Positions 43,372 to 54,962 of a DNA stretch of 64,000 nucleotides are shown one piece after another. Position numbers and translations under genes: made by a program. Position 1 is the first letter of the stretch; every line of letters begins with the position of its first letter. The DNA lies in NCBI GenBank assembly GCA_963281255.1, contig OY725501.1, positions 1,775,674 through 1,839,673 of the forward strand, written 5' to 3'. The notes beneath the pieces are model-generated. The model did no database searches. It had not been told where the DNA came from and saw only the letters and a list, made by a program, of their open reading frames with translations. The DNA is from Aphrocallistes beatrix (lineage: Eukaryota; Porifera; Hexactinellida; Sceptrulophora; Aphrocallistidae).

Positions 43372-44695
43372 CAGTATGCGGCCATATTTATTTAGAATGA
43401 CTAAAATGTAGATATATGGAAAATAGAGGAGGTTCATTATACTTTTTAAGCTGCAATCTAATGATACATAAGTAGGGGCTAATATTTAATTTTGAAACCA
43501 TGGTTATCCAACACCATATTGCATCTTTTAGGCATTGACTCCCAGTATGGACGTAAAAAATCAGGATCTATGTTTTCCCAGATTTTTTGAAGACGTTTCT
43601 TCAGTTCTTCAATGGTCGTCGGACGCTTGTGCGGGAGTCGATTTAGTTGGTATTTAATCCAGGCGAACAGATTTTCAATCGGATTTAAATCCGGACTTTG
43701 GCTGGGCCATATGAAGGTATTCTTGGGCATTTTTTCTTTCATTCATGCTTTGGCAACGTTAGAACTGTGCTTAGGGTCGTTATCTTCGACCAAAAACCAT
43801 TTATTCTCATGGAAAACCTTGGCTTGGTCTAATCAATGCCACTCTAGGATCTTATAAAAGGATGACCCAGTCAAGTTTTGACTAAATATACATAAAGGAA
43901 ATGTCCCACACGAGGAGAAGGCAGCCCAGATGTGTATTTTAGACGAGTGATTTGTTGTAGGATAAAATCGTTTTTTGTTCCCCTTTGTCCATATCTTTAC
44001 ACGACCTCTTGATAACCAAAATGAAGCTTCATCTGCGAAAATTGCATGCTGCCATCGAGTACGCTTATTTTTCTTGGCCCTTAAAATGCATGTAGACCTG
44101 TTAGCTTCACTAAGCATTGGTACAGCTGTCGGGAAACCCTTTTGGTATTCGTTTCTTTGCTCATCGACGCACAGAAAGTATTTTGGCATGTATATCATGC
44201 AATGTAATTGCTCCATTACTTCTTCTGATTTGTTGCGATACTTTGTATTTGATTGCATCGTGTATAACTGGAGGTCTACCAGCCCCCTTTTGATGGTTTA
44301 GTGGGGCATCTTTGATCATTCCCTTTCTTGTATTATAAACTGTGGCGGAAACATCAACTATTTGAGAAATCTCTTTAGGAGTGTGTTTTTTTCCATCAAT
44401 TAGTGTTTTAATTTGTTGTCTCTTTGAATATTGCGACATCAATTCAATAAAGGAATCTAACTTATTTTAGAAAGATACACAGAAAATAATTAAACATTCC
44501 GATGACGTCACCAATATTTAAAATAAAAAATTATACATGAATAATATTTTTGAAAGTGAGAAGTCATGTTTTTCGAAAGAGCATTTTCATACAAGAGTTA
44601 TACAGGTAGTATGATGTTGATAATTTAACTTGGTTGTGTATAAATCGTAATAATACTGTATTCTTGGTTTTCTAAATAAATATGGCCGCATACTA
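43372..44695 (-). mobile_element. Tc1-like transposon, CAGTATGCGG ends
   Basis: Ends are CAGTATGCGGCCATATTTAT and ATAAATATGGCCGCATAC. TA lies on both sides, and the right TA is shared with the MITE starting at 44698. 1324 bp. It carries a broken transposase on the minus strand. Confidence 0.88.
43479..44442 (-). pseudogene. Tc1-like transposase with frame breaks
   Basis: From 44442 downwards: HTH SKRQQIKTLIDGKKHTPKEI then SQIVDVSATVYNTRKGM, the NHQKGAGRPPV hinge, and an inner HTH LSVRR. The first Asp lies in HAIFADEASFWLSRGRVKIW, then WAAFSSCGTFPLC. The second Asp lies in VEDNDPKHSS, followed by a stop (TGA near 43744 where relatives have Trp). The Glu lies in WPSQSPDLNPIENLFAWIK and the C-terminus ends NHGFKIKY. 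All three catalytic residues are visible, with 35 positions between the last two. Two frame changes and one stop break it. It belongs to the same family as the element at 3328. Confidence 0.87.
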
Positions 44696-44697
44696 TA

Positions 44698-45173
44698 CAC
44701 TACCCGGACAAAAGCATTTGCACACTTCATTATATCACGTGCATTTAATACTAAAATGGGTATATTCATGAAGATTAAAACTCCGAAATGGTAAGCGATA
44801 CAACTAATCAGGTTTCAAATTCAAAATCTTCGCATTCAAATTAGCTATTGTAGGATATTTCTAATTAATTATTAATTCTCAATGTTTTCAAATTATCAAT
44901 CACTGCCACCTTGTGCCACATATGTTCATTTTTATCACTATACATGATGGTGATGTACTACTCCTTGTGGCACAGGTTGATAATTTTACTCATTGGGTTG
45001 AGCAATTTATTAGAAATCTTCAACTATTACTAATTCGAATGTGAAGATTTCGAATCTTAAATCAGACTCTTAATAGCTCTTTTTTGAATTATTTCCCCCT
45101 AATGAAAAATTCCAATTTAGTACTATTTATATGGGGAATAATAGAGTGTACAAATACTTTTATCCGGTTAGTG
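44698..45173. mobile_element. Mariner-type MITE, CACTACCCGG ends
   Basis: Ends are CACTACCCGGACAAAAGCAT and ACTTTTATCCGGTTAGTG, with TA on both sides. 476 bp, palindromic. It abuts the Tc1 element at 43372-44695. Confidence 0.87.
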
Positions 45174-45409
45174 TATATATACTCCACTTTTACTATCGTA
45201 CTTAGAACATACCCAGTGTTTGCTACAGGAATGCATCTGTATACTAAGGCAATTGCGTAAAGCTATTTGAAATCGAAGTTTCTACAATGTTAATTAGAAT
45301 AGGATAAAAATTAATTGTGGTCTGAATCTAGTTTGAATTCATTTCGGGTAAATTAAACTGTCTACTCATTTTGGAGAATGAATACCTTATTCATATACGT
45401 ATATATAGT

Positions 45410-45552
45410 AGAGTAGAACTTCGTTTATACGAACACCAGGGGACGGTCAAATTTGATCATATTAAATTCGTATTGTATTTTCTCCCTTACGAGATAGAAT
45501 ATCTTCGTTTTAGAGCTCCGCATAATCAATAATAATAAAGGTCCTACTGTGT
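45410..45552. mobile_element. Possible small pogo-like MITE
   Basis: TAGTAGAGTAGAACTTCGTTTATACG faces AATAATAAAGGTCCTACTG. The TIR match is weak. Confidence 0.4.
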
Positions 45553-45794
45553 ATATAATAAATATAAAATTAATACTATAGATTACTTGTGAAAAGATCG
45601 TGTATTGTAATCCATTGACATCAGGATAAATGTGTTTCAGCAAAGTATAAGTCATATATTTAATGAAAATAAGATGGAATGAATTGATCTTGCAAAATAA
45701 GCAAAAAGTTTTAATGTGCAAATGAGATACGCAGTCTTTTTAAATTTATTTCAGGTATACTCACGTAGAAAGAGTTGATTGTAACATCTGATAG

Positions 45795-46270
45795 TCACTC
45801 GTCAGGCTGCGAAAGTACAAGCAGACATGTATCTATGTTATATTGTCTCAAAAATTTAGCAGCATTCAGTATAATAGAAGTATCGCTGATAGTACCATCA
45901 TCCGTCTGAATAAAGTTTATAGATTTGGTAAACCTTGTCAAAAAATGGGTTCTCAGAGGTTGGAATGATCTCATCAATCTCATTCTCTGTTAGTCGTTGT
46001 TTTTTCCTGTAGATGCAATGAGTGAGTGTGTGCATGCTCTTTTGTGTGTACTCGTAATTTTGTTAGATTTTATTGAATTGTCAACAACCTCTTCCGATGT
46101 GTGCTCATTTGTGGCTGCTATTGGGATATTACTGTGTTTCATATTAGAAATTAGTATATCAATTAGGGCATTCTTAGTCAGATCTGTCTTGGATATACTT
46201 TGGAATTTTATTCTGTTTGGCCACCAGGCCGGCTTTGGCTCCTCTACACCCCAAAAGTTCAGTCTACAAC
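45795..46270 (-). CDS. Unrecognised gene, downstream exon(s), possibly broken
   Basis: Starts after the acceptor TTATCCCTTAG and reads CRLNFWGVEEPKPAWWPNRI, then KFQSISKTDLTKNALIDILI. Near 46007 the frame changes to KKQRLTENEIDEIIPTSENP then FFDKVYQIYKLYSDG, and near 45900 again to DGTISDTSIILNAAKFLRQY. The second stretch is preceded by CATCTACAG, so an 85-bp intron with a weak donor could explain the first change; a frameshift is the alternative. I recognise no domain. The phase fits the exon at 48766-49032. It could be a host gene nested in the RPN1 intron or a decayed TE gene. Confidence 0.35.
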
Positions 46271-46523
46271 CTAAGGGATAATTGCAAACACATACACTAA
46301 GAGGACAAAAGTATTTGCACAACAGCTCAACTTGATACATAGTACTTAGTACATTTAAATGAATGTTTAGTTTCTGTAACTAGGATTCTTAATGTAAACA
46401 CTTCCATTTGATATAAATTCAGTTGTTTTAACCACTTCAGGCTTATAAAATTTGTATCTGTTTCTTGTTTTCTTATGTATAAAAGTATTGATCATTTTAG
46501 AAAATTAGCTCGAATTATTTAGC

Positions 46524-47563
46524 GATGCCAAAAAAAGAAGAAATACCACACAACATTAGGGACCAATGCATTGGTCTATCGAAAGGTGGACATGGTATTC
46601 AAGACATACATTAGCAAGAATTCTAAATCTTGCGTCCAGCACTGTTTCTTTCATTGTTAGAAGATGGCAAAACACTGGTTCGACCAATACTTTTAAGAGG
46701 TCTGGCCGTCCGAAAATGATCACAACCAGAGGAGCGAGGCAATTGAAAAGTATCGTCAAGCATAATAGACGGAATACTTTGCGCGGGATCACTGAAATAT
46801 ACAATGACGCAAATTATCAGAGGGTTTCTTCCAAAACTGTTAGTAGAGCACTTCACAAGATGGGTTTTTGGGCTAGAAGGCCTTGCAAAAAGCCCCTGGT
46901 ATCTCGAACCAACAAGAAGAAAAGGTTAGCATTCTTTCACAAACACAAGACCTGGGGGATTAAACAATGGAAGAACGTAGTGTATTCCGACGAATCTAAA
47001 TTTAATCTTTTGAATTCGGATGGGAGAATAAGGGTTTGGAGGGAAAAGGGGAGCGTTATCTCGCCAGAATGCACAAATAAATCTATTAGAGGTGGAGGAG
47101 GGAGTGTAATGTTTTGGGGATGCATTAGTTTTAATATGATGGGTCCATTAATCGAGGTTAAGCAAACTATGGATGCCAAATCATATATTTCTGATATTTT
47201 AGTAACATTTCGCAGGAGTTACCTGGATCAAATTTCACAGGAAGAATCAGAAAGGAATATTCATGCAAGACAACGCCCCATGTTAAACTGCTGGAATCGT
47301 GAAGAATTGGTTTGGCAAAAAGAAAATGAAGGTGATGAGTTGGCCTCCCCAATCTCCCGACTTAAACATAATCGAGACTGTGTGGGAAATACTGCTGAGC
47401 TCAGTAAGAAAGCGCGAAAAACAACCAGATATCTTGCTCAAATGAAAGAAGCTCTTTCGACGAATGGGAGAGATTCTCCTTAGAAGAATAAATAACCTTT
47501 ACGAAAGAATTCGAAAGAGGCTGAAAGAACTAAAAAAATCGAAGGGCAACCCTACAAAATGTT
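46524..47563 (+). pseudogene. Tc1-like transposase, frameshifted
   Basis: The expected start MPKKEEIPHNIRDQCIGLSK lies at 46524. The frame slips near 46610 into the long frame LARILNLASSTVSFIVRRWQ, then RSGRPKMITTRG (hinge) and a second HTH ending SRALHKMGFWARRP. The first Asp lies in VVYSDESKFNLL and GGGGSVMFWGCISF follows. The second Asp lies in FMQDNAPC at about 47262, in another frame. The Glu lies in PDLNIIETVWEIL at about 47358-47395. The C-terminus is near RIRKRLKELKK. At least three frame changes and a stop after QDNAPC. Confidence 0.85.
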
Positions 47564-47645
47564 GAATCTAGATATCCAGAAGATCCAAATTCAGCAATAA
47601 CAGTATGCCTTATACGTATATGTACTACATAATTAACATTGTTAG

Positions 47646-48443
47646 CAGGGTTGGCTAATTTAACCCACCCCCCGGGTTAAACCCGGATTAAACCCGGGCT
47701 GGGTAAAATCCCTTTTGTGGGTTAAACTGGGTTAAAGTGGGTTTTATTCTAATGTATTTGTAAATCAAGTTAATTTTAGCAATATCAATTGTTTGGATTG
47801 AAAATTCTTATTCTGCAAGTATTATATTGAGATTCCGTAATGATGTCTTTAATAAGACCTGATGTACGAACAATGGAATTTTTTAAAAGTTACAATCTGA
47901 GGTGCTTTAAGTAAACAAGGATATTACTATTATATAGAGCAGTTTGTCTTTTTTACCTACTCTAATCATAGCGATTACTACATGTATAATAGCTAGTTTT
48001 GTTGGTTGTCCAGTGATGTTCAAAGCTTTTTATCTAAAAGTAGAAGGTTCCAAGGTGAGGAGCATAAATGCTTCAATTGAGCGGATATTTTCTAACTTTA
48101 GTTTAGTTCAGAACAAACTCGAAATAGATTAGACTTAGAGAACCAGCAAAATTGGTAACCTGTTATCGCGAATTGAGAGGTTCAGTGGAGTTTGACTGGT
48201 GATTTGCTTGTTCATTTGTTTTGGATTTTCAATGGTGTATTAGATTTGATATGCACCTCTTACAATAAATACACTTATAAAATTAATTATACGTTTGAAA
48301 ACAAGGACAAAAACTGGGAAAATCCGTTTCTGGAGAATAAAACCCATTTTAACCCGGGTTAAACTAATTAAACCGGGTTTTACCCGGATTTAACCCACTG
48401 GGCTGGGCAAAACCTATTTAACCCGGGTTAAATTCCAACCCTG
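47646..48443 (+). mobile_element. 798-bp hAT element, GGGTTAAA motif family
   Basis: Ends are CAGGGTTGGCTAATTTAACC and GGGTTAAATTCCAACCCTG. The exact 8-bp duplication ATTGTTAG lies at 47638-47645 and 48444-48451. AACCCGGGTTAAA motifs crowd both ends. The interior holds a remnant of the hAT C-terminal dimerisation region. Confidence 0.93.
48040..48180 (+). pseudogene. hAT transposase C-terminal (hATC) remnant
   Basis: SINASIERIFSNFSLVQNKL followed by decayed LDLEN...L matches the hATC dimerisation motif (S....ER.FS.....V...R..L). Most of the transposase is deleted, so the element depends on an autonomous relative. Confidence 0.6.
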
Positions 48444-48765
48444 ATTGTTAGTCTTGAAATGCTATTAATACCATGCATTGTTTTAGACTCGTAGTATAAA
48501 TGACTTTGCAAATACTTTTGTCTGCTTAGTGTACATGTAGTATATTGCCTCATCATATTAATTAAGATGCATTTGCGAGTATAATTATGTTTCGAGTCAC
48601 ATGAGATAACATTTATAATGCAACTCGCCTATTGAAATCTGAACAGCCACGATACGAGTTTTCTCAATGTACTACAAGAATATTTTTTGATATCCTCATC
48701 CAGCAACTCTCGCATGTCCTCATCAATCAAGGGCTTCGATTTATGTTTATCTCTTGATTACATAC

Positions 48766-49032
48766 CTTTTCTACTACACGAGGGCTGGGATAAAATTTCA
48801 AATATACCATCCTTCATGTCTGTTACTAACTGCTTAAAGGTATCTCGACCGTATACAGTAAGAGTACCATTCCAAGTAAAAGTCAATGCTGTTACCTCGC
48901 AAGTAGCTTTGTAAAACTGGTCACAGGTACGTACAAGAATATTGCGAGCGTTGACCTTGTTCATGTAATATTGGACCAAAGATTTTGAATGAAAAGAATA
49001 TTTTGGAAACATTATGTACATATACTTAGGTC
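48766..49032 (-). CDS. Unrecognised gene, upstream exon
   Basis: 267 nt between the acceptor TAAATAG and the donor GTATGT. Reads FHSKSLVQYYMNKVNARNIL, VRTCDQFYKATCEVTALTFT, WNGTLTVYGRDTFKQLVTDM, KDGIFEILSQPSCSRK. It ends one base into a Gly codon that the exon at 46270 completes (G+GT). Without the Tc1 insertion the intron would be about 256 bp. I do not recognise the protein. The open frame, splice signals and phase agreement are seen directly; that it is a live gene is inference. Confidence 0.4.
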
Positions 49033-49475
49033 CTATTTATAACTTTAGATAGACAAAATTGTTGAGAATTCTCAGTCAGTACTTTTACCACCAACGAAGT
49101 TGAAGCCAAAAATCAAATGTTCCAGCTTACTTTGAAATATTTTTTGATTACTTGAAATAGTGATAACTTGAACTAAATCAAATAAGATATTTCCAGAGGG
49201 AATACGCGAAATGCTAAGTAAATAAGTCAATAATAATAATATGTGGCTACTGTCGAATAAGAGTATTTAATATATGTAAGGTTCCACGGTATTGAAATCG
49301 ATTGAATCAAATTTTATTTGGTTTTTGCACATAGCAAATATGTCATTGTTAAATAAGAAATCATATATTGTCAAAAGCCTCGAAAGGATATATTAAAATT
49401 CCACTGTAGTTTAGGCTTTACCTTTCTATTTATACTGAAATAGGTTGATATTTTTAATTTCTTCATATTGGTCCT

Positions 49476-49760
49476 GAATGGCGGACACTTCGTCGCTCGG
49501 AAATTTCGTCCGGGGATTTTCGTCCCTGGAAATTTCATCCACTGAAATGTCCCTTTCGCACTTACTGATTTCTCAATCAAAATGCCTCATTTTCACCCTT
49601 TTTTTCAAGCATACTCCACTCCAAAAGCCCCACTTTCCGTTTCTTACATATTAGTGCCTGTTTATTTTAATTTCTAATAAGACAAAATTTCGGGGACGAA
49701 AAATCCGGAGACGAAATGTCCCAGCGACGAAATATCCGAGCGACGAAGTGTTCGATTACC
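49476..49760. mobile_element. 285-bp MITE with 9-bp target duplication
   Basis: Inverted ends around ACACTTCGTCGCTCGGA (left) and TCCGAGCGACGAAGTGT (right). The exact 9-bp duplication ATTGGTCCT lies at 49467-49475 and 49761-49769. TTTCGTCCC/GGGACGAAA repeats line both arms. The 9-bp duplication suggests a Mutator-like class. Confidence 0.88.
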
Positions 49761-49769
49761 ATTGGTCCT

Positions 49770-51164
49770 TGTATCTATATTTGATAAATATTATCTATAC
49801 TAACATTTAAAACTTCATCAGATCGAGTTTAGTTAAGTATTCAATTCTAATTCTAATGACAAAGTGTTTGATGCTGATAGGTCTTGCTCATTTTATTCAA
49901 AGTAGTATGTACAATAATTTTACATCTGCACTAAAGTCAAAACTAATAAATATTTAAGTAATTTCAGTAGAACCTTTTAACTCTACATTCGTTATCAGTA
50001 CAAAAAGTCATTAGTACATTGACCTTATTGAATTAGAGGCAAATACGAGTTTTAGCAAGCATTATCAAATATGGGATTGTGCAAAACCACAAACTCAAAA
50101 AAAAAAAGTCAAATATTATATTGAGTCTAGCCTTTCGATACAGCATACATGATTTCCTATTCAAATATAGTATATTTGTCATGCCTAACTGGAGCCAAAT
50201 TCAATTAATAAATAGTTTTACAACAAATGGAAAGTGGGAAAATTAAAATAGGCGCCAAAGTCAAAATACGCATTTTTGAAAGTGGCTCCTGATCCATGAT
50301 TGAATCTTATGTTGCATAGACTCATTGTAAAAGTAAACTGTTTCTTTGTAGCATGAACATCTAAATATCCATCTGTTCTTGTATCCATTGATTCCTGGTT
50401 TGATAAGGCAAACAATAATAGGAGTATTCTAAGCTGAAGTGATAGATAATAGTTAAGTGCTATCGGTCAACACAAAGTGGTGAAAATGCAAATAATTAAG
50501 TGTTTTCTATCTCAGCAACAGACTTATTCAACTAAGTAACAGAGGTTCTAGGTTTGGTTTCTCAAAATAATAATATATGTAAAAAGGTACTTAGTTCTTA
50601 AATCAGTACATGACTTTCTAGATTTAGATCATTATCAACTTATTGATATAATTAATCTTCATGGAAAAAGTGGTTCCAGTGATTGTGATAATGGGATCTT
50701 AGAAACAAACACTGCTAAAAGGCATCGTCTCATGTCTAGTCAATCAAATCATCATTTCAAACCACGCCCTGTATCAAGTTGCAATAGAATCACCTGACAA
50801 AATTGTTTGAAAAAGATCTAGAATAGATTGTAAGTGTATGGGACAGAATGAAAAGAAAAATTGGTGTTGAGAACTAACATTGATTGCAAGAATAATTATG
50901 CATTTATATTCAAACTAGTTATATAGTATTAAATTATTGAATACCACTTTGAAAAATTCCAATATCTTGTTTGAAAGGAGAAATATTCATGGGTGGCAGA
51001 TGACTCTCAAGGGGGACTGGTACATACGACGGGATTTTAGAGGTATAGCTTTAGAATATCATATTTTCGAATATATATGAGAAATTATTGCATACTTTTG
51101 TTCACAATAGATACATAAATTAAAAATCTTAAAAAAATAGTTGAAACAAACTTTCAACGATCGG
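49770..51164. other. No confident feature
   Basis: Short open frames (for example the minus-strand one reading TKKQFTFTMSLCNIRFNHGS near 50300) have no recognisable motif. A 10-base A-run lies near 50100. Confidence 0.4.
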
Positions 51165-51243
51165 CATACAAACCGTCACAGGGTGACTCTGTGAACACCA
51201 AGTGTTTGCTGGCCCCGGTATCCAAGTGCACAAAACGCGCTTG
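51165..51243 (+). mobile_element. R1 family, eroded 3' end
   Basis: GTGAACACCAAGTGTTTGCTGG and AAACGCGCTTG followed by T recall the R1 hairpins, but similarity is low. Confidence 0.4.
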
Positions 51244-51499
51244 TTGAATGATATTATTTATTAAAAGGATATTTTAATTTTTGCTACGTCAGCATTACAT
51301 CATTGTAACGTTAGCATAATATTTTTGGAATAGTCAAACTAAGCATATTGTAATTTGTTGAGTAACACTGATTGTAAGCTCAGTGGTAGTAGATCTTTCT
51401 TCACTGACTTTGTCTAAAAGATTGCTCTCAAAAGTGGAGAAATCGAAATTAACATTTTTATTCAGATTTATTATAGTATTTATTTACTTTAAAGTACTC

Positions 51500-52205
51500 G
51501 TACGTTCAAGCATGAATAATCTTCAAACCTATAACATTCTCCAAGAATGCAAAAGCAATGCCCGCACCGCATCTGAGCGCATTTTCAGAGAATACCAAAT
51601 TCCTGAAACAGAATTAGTTACCATTCGTACCAAATTACAGGACCTTAAGGACATCAGAAGAAATTACGCTAGAAATTATGACTTACAGATTTGAGAAGAA
51701 CTTCACTTTTGCGATGTTTCAGACGCTCTACCATCGAAGAAACGTAAGTCATCAGACTCCTTCGAAAATTCAACTCAAAAACTTGTTTTCGAAGTTGATA
51801 CTAGTAAATAAATTCAAACTCCACCTCCAGTCAGTATTGACACATATGAAGTCCATAGCTAAGATTGAAGGAGTTACAAGTAAGACAATTGCTTCTTTGT
51901 GTCTTCAGTTGATTGCTAACGAAAGCAAAGATTCTGGTACCATCGAAGTGTGCAAAGAAATTGTTGAGAGTGGAACTTACCGAAAACACAACACACAATT
52001 ATTGGAAATAAAATCATCTTTCTTACTAGATTTTCTCTCTATTGGAAAATTAAAGTACCGGAAACTGCGAAGTTTTTTAAAAGAAGAACAAGTATTCATT
52101 TCATCTTACAATAAAGCTAAGCTTCTTGTTTGGTTAATGAATTGCGGTATTTTGACAAAGGTCTTGGCTCACCAGTTGGCATATAACATTCCTATCAATC
52201 TATAG
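51500..52205 (+). pseudogene. Unassigned TE-type protein, N-terminal half, frameshifted
   Basis: Frame 1 (51511-51694): MNNLQTYNILQECKSNARTA, TASERIFREYQIPETELVTI. It runs on past a stop as EELHFCDVSDALPSKKRKSS. From about 51835 another frame is open: TIASLCLQLIANESKDSGTI, EVCKEIVESGTYRKHNTQLL, KSSFLLDFLSIGKLKYRKLR. The KSSFLLDFL.IGK.KY..LR block is familiar from large families of uncharacterised invertebrate repeat proteins. I cannot name the catalytic partner. Two frames and several stops make it a relic. Confidence 0.4.
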
Positions 52206-52609
52206 CATCGCAAACCATTCCTCAAATAATCGAGACTGAGAGACTGCAATACGTTTTTATAATTATCTCCAAACGTTGTTTTATTGCATAGATTCATCTT
52301 TAGATGATGAATATAACATAGTGTCATAATGTAACTCCATTATTGATGAATAAGTAATGTTACAATGTTGCACTCTAGCCTTACAAGCATCTTTTTCACA
52401 AAAATACCAGTATTGAGAAATATGCTGTGTCATCAGTCATAAAATACAAGCCATATGCATTTTTCACTTGGCTCAATCGATTTATCATACCTGATAACCC
52501 ATAGGTACATAATACATTTCATTGCTCTAACATGAACACAAATGGCTATTTCCTATGAATGCCACATTTTGCCCACTGTGCAAAGTTAAATTAGATCGAT
52601 AAATCAAAC
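52206..52609. other. No feature recognised
   Basis: AT-rich spacer between the coding relic and an R1 cluster. Confidence 0.4.
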
Positions 52610-53070
52610 ATCATATACGACAATCGCGCATCGCATAAGTGCGCTGCGGATGGCAGACACTTTGTGTCCACCGGAGTCGTACTTTGGGGTGTAGGGTCAC
52701 AATGATTAATTATAAGGCGGATGAGATTTCTAAATACTTGATTGTACGTCTGACTCACTGTTATAATCGAAATCATTCAACAATCACCAAATTTATCAAT
52801 TTTTGATGTTTAATAACAGTTGTTGTGAAGAAATATACACAGCCTATGAAAATTTCAGCCTTCAGTAACCTGAAAAGGGTGAGTTAAAGTCAAAAACTGA
52901 CAATTAAAATTCTAAATATGTGAGAATGATTTGATAGAAGTAATTCCATGATGAGCCAACATTTGCGTCTGAGGAAAGAAAGAAATTAGCGGAGCCATAG
53001 CCAAAAGACTCTAACATGCCAAAAATCCGCTTCTGTGTTTCTGGAAGTTTATTCAATCAATTCGTTAATA
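52610..53070 (-). mobile_element. R1 family, diverged
   Basis: Decayed GCGCATCGCATAAGTGCGCTG tail, GGCAGACACTTTGTGTCCACC hairpin region, ending with TTATTCAATCAATTCGTTAA. The TGACGTCA sites are lost here. Confidence 0.7.
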
Positions 53071-53086
53071 TATATATATATATATA

Positions 53087-53478
53087 CAAGCTCGCTTCGC
53101 TTGCTTGCGCTGCGCGGCTGGCGGACATTTACGAAGCCTGGGCTCGCATTGATTGATTATAAGAGAGATAGCATCTCTAAATATGCATTATATGTGAGAT
53201 ATATTAATATACACATTCTATTAAAAAATCAGCCTTCCATCACCTTAAATGGCTGAGGTATAGTCGAAAAACTGAAATTTCTAATAATAAAAAAGGTAAA
53301 AATTGCGTCATAATCCATGATGAGTCGACATTTTGGTCTGAGGTCAGAATTTAGTGGAGCCATAGCCAAAAGAGCCAGATGCCAAAAATCAGCTTTCTGT
53401 GCTGAGCAGTTTTTCAATCAATTCGATATGCAGATATATTTATATATACAAACATTAATCGAGTTTAAATAGTAAGGA
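53087..53478 (-). mobile_element. R1 family with 5' module
   Basis: CAAGCTCGCTTCGCTTGCTT at the 3' end (T follows on that strand). The 5' module, read as CGAGTTTAAATAGTAAGGA on the plus strand, ends at 53478 with A outside it. About 100 bp are missing internally. Confidence 0.75.
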
Positions 53479-53917
53479 TATATGTAGTATGCAACGAATT
53501 GATTGAAGAAACTGCAAGGTACAGAAAGCTGATTTTTGGCATGAGGGAGTCATTTGACTATGGCTCCACTAAATTCTGACTTCAAACAAAAATGTCGACT
53601 TATCATGGCATTATGACGTCATTGCCACCCTTTTTAATAAAATTTACGTTTTACGACTACAACTCGTCATTTTAGGTGATAGAAGGCTGAAATTTAAATA
53701 CTTAGTACAATGTGCACACTAATATATCTAATATTTTTATAACGGTCTTATAAAAATGATGACTGACATCATAAATTGACAAATCCTTAAAAATTGATGA
53801 ATTTGGTCAATTTTCGAGTGAATTTGATTATACTGTATATTTAATCAATGTGAGTCTAGACGGCCAAAAGGCGCCTTCGGGGGACACTTTGTGTCTCCCA
53901 TTTGCGAAGCGCGCTTG
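53479..53917 (+). mobile_element. R1 family, diverged plus copy
   Basis: GCAACGAATTGATTGAAGAAACTGC to GCGAAGCGCGCTTG at 53917. The only 3' end here followed by A. It is head to head with the preceding copy. Confidence 0.72.
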
Positions 53918-54711
53918 AATATAAATTAATTAATTAGAAAGAAAGAAAGAAATATTAATAGAGTTTTAGTGGTAAGAATAACCTTTGAAATGTATTTTTA
54001 ACATATACAAACATCATGTCAGATTATTCAATTTAGCAATCAAAAAGTTGATATATCATCATGTGTTGCGCAATTAGCTCTTAGATCAAAACTGCTGCTA
54101 TTCTAGCTCATTATATTTGCATTTCTAATGCTTGAAATTCTTAAAGGCAACAATAAGGCAACAATAAGAAGGCCTTAATCCAAAAATCTGAAAATTTTAA
54201 TTGAAATTGCTATGTATTCCTCAGTTGCTATAGAAACAAAAGAGTGAAGCCTTTAGTCAAAAGTATAGTTCGTAGACCCCAAGAAATTATACCATCTAAT
54301 CGGTAAACTATTACTTCCCATATGATTATATTACTGTTCATGCGTTTACTTACATTATTCTACGAGTCATCTAGGGTTTTATCATGATCTATAGAGAAGT
54401 AATGAGATGCAACAAAATCCTTGATAACACAGTTAATATTGAAAATAAATACAAGTACTTGAACAGTACTATCTCTCCATAGCAACAGAGGAATGCATCG
54501 ACATTCCAATCATTATTTCAGATTTTGGGGATTAAGGCCTTCCTTTTGTTGTCATAGCAAAAAATCAAGTACTAGAAATAAAGTAAACGATGTTAAAAAT
54601 GAGCTAGACTTGCAGCATTTTCGCTGTGAAAAGATCGTAGTAGGCGATCACATGATAACATACCAACTTTTTTTAATTGCATACTCTGATATGATGTTTG
54701 TATATATTAAT
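53918..54711. other. No gene recognised
   Basis: A (GAAA)n run lies at about 53936-53955. Segments near 54200-54540 echo the palindrome family (AGGCCTTAATCC, CCATAGCAACAGAGGAATGC) but cannot be bounded. Confidence 0.4.
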
Positions 54712-54962
54712 TAGGGCTGATATTATTTTTTTTTAATCAAAAAAATCGGATTTTTTTATTTAAATCATATTTTTTAATTTTTATTGCTTTTTGCAATTCA
54801 TTTCACATTTTGTCATATTATTTTGCTGATAAATCCACAATATTGAGAATCAGATAGTTTAATAGCATATTATCGAATTAATTTTGCTTGAATTCAGCAT
54901 GTTTATGATTAATTGCAATAGGAAATGTAGTAGAGAAAATTTAGTACAAAGTTATATATAGA

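Larger units (their letters stand above)
46295..48531 (+). mobile_element. Tc1-like transposon, CACTAAGAGG ends, with nested hAT
   Basis: Ends are CACTAAGAGGACAAAAGTAT and ATACTTTTGTCTGCTTAGTG, flanked by TA. Without the nested hAT element and its duplication it is about 1.43 kb. The related MITE at 57226-57706 has the same ends and may be its non-autonomous partner. Confidence 0.9.

Noticed and set aside
48640-48765. Continuation of the unknown gene past GTATGT as DEDMRELLDEDIKKYSCSTL
   Set aside because: It requires reading through a TAA. The GTATGT donor with phase-matched acceptor at 46270 explains the exon end better, though the open stretch is noted.
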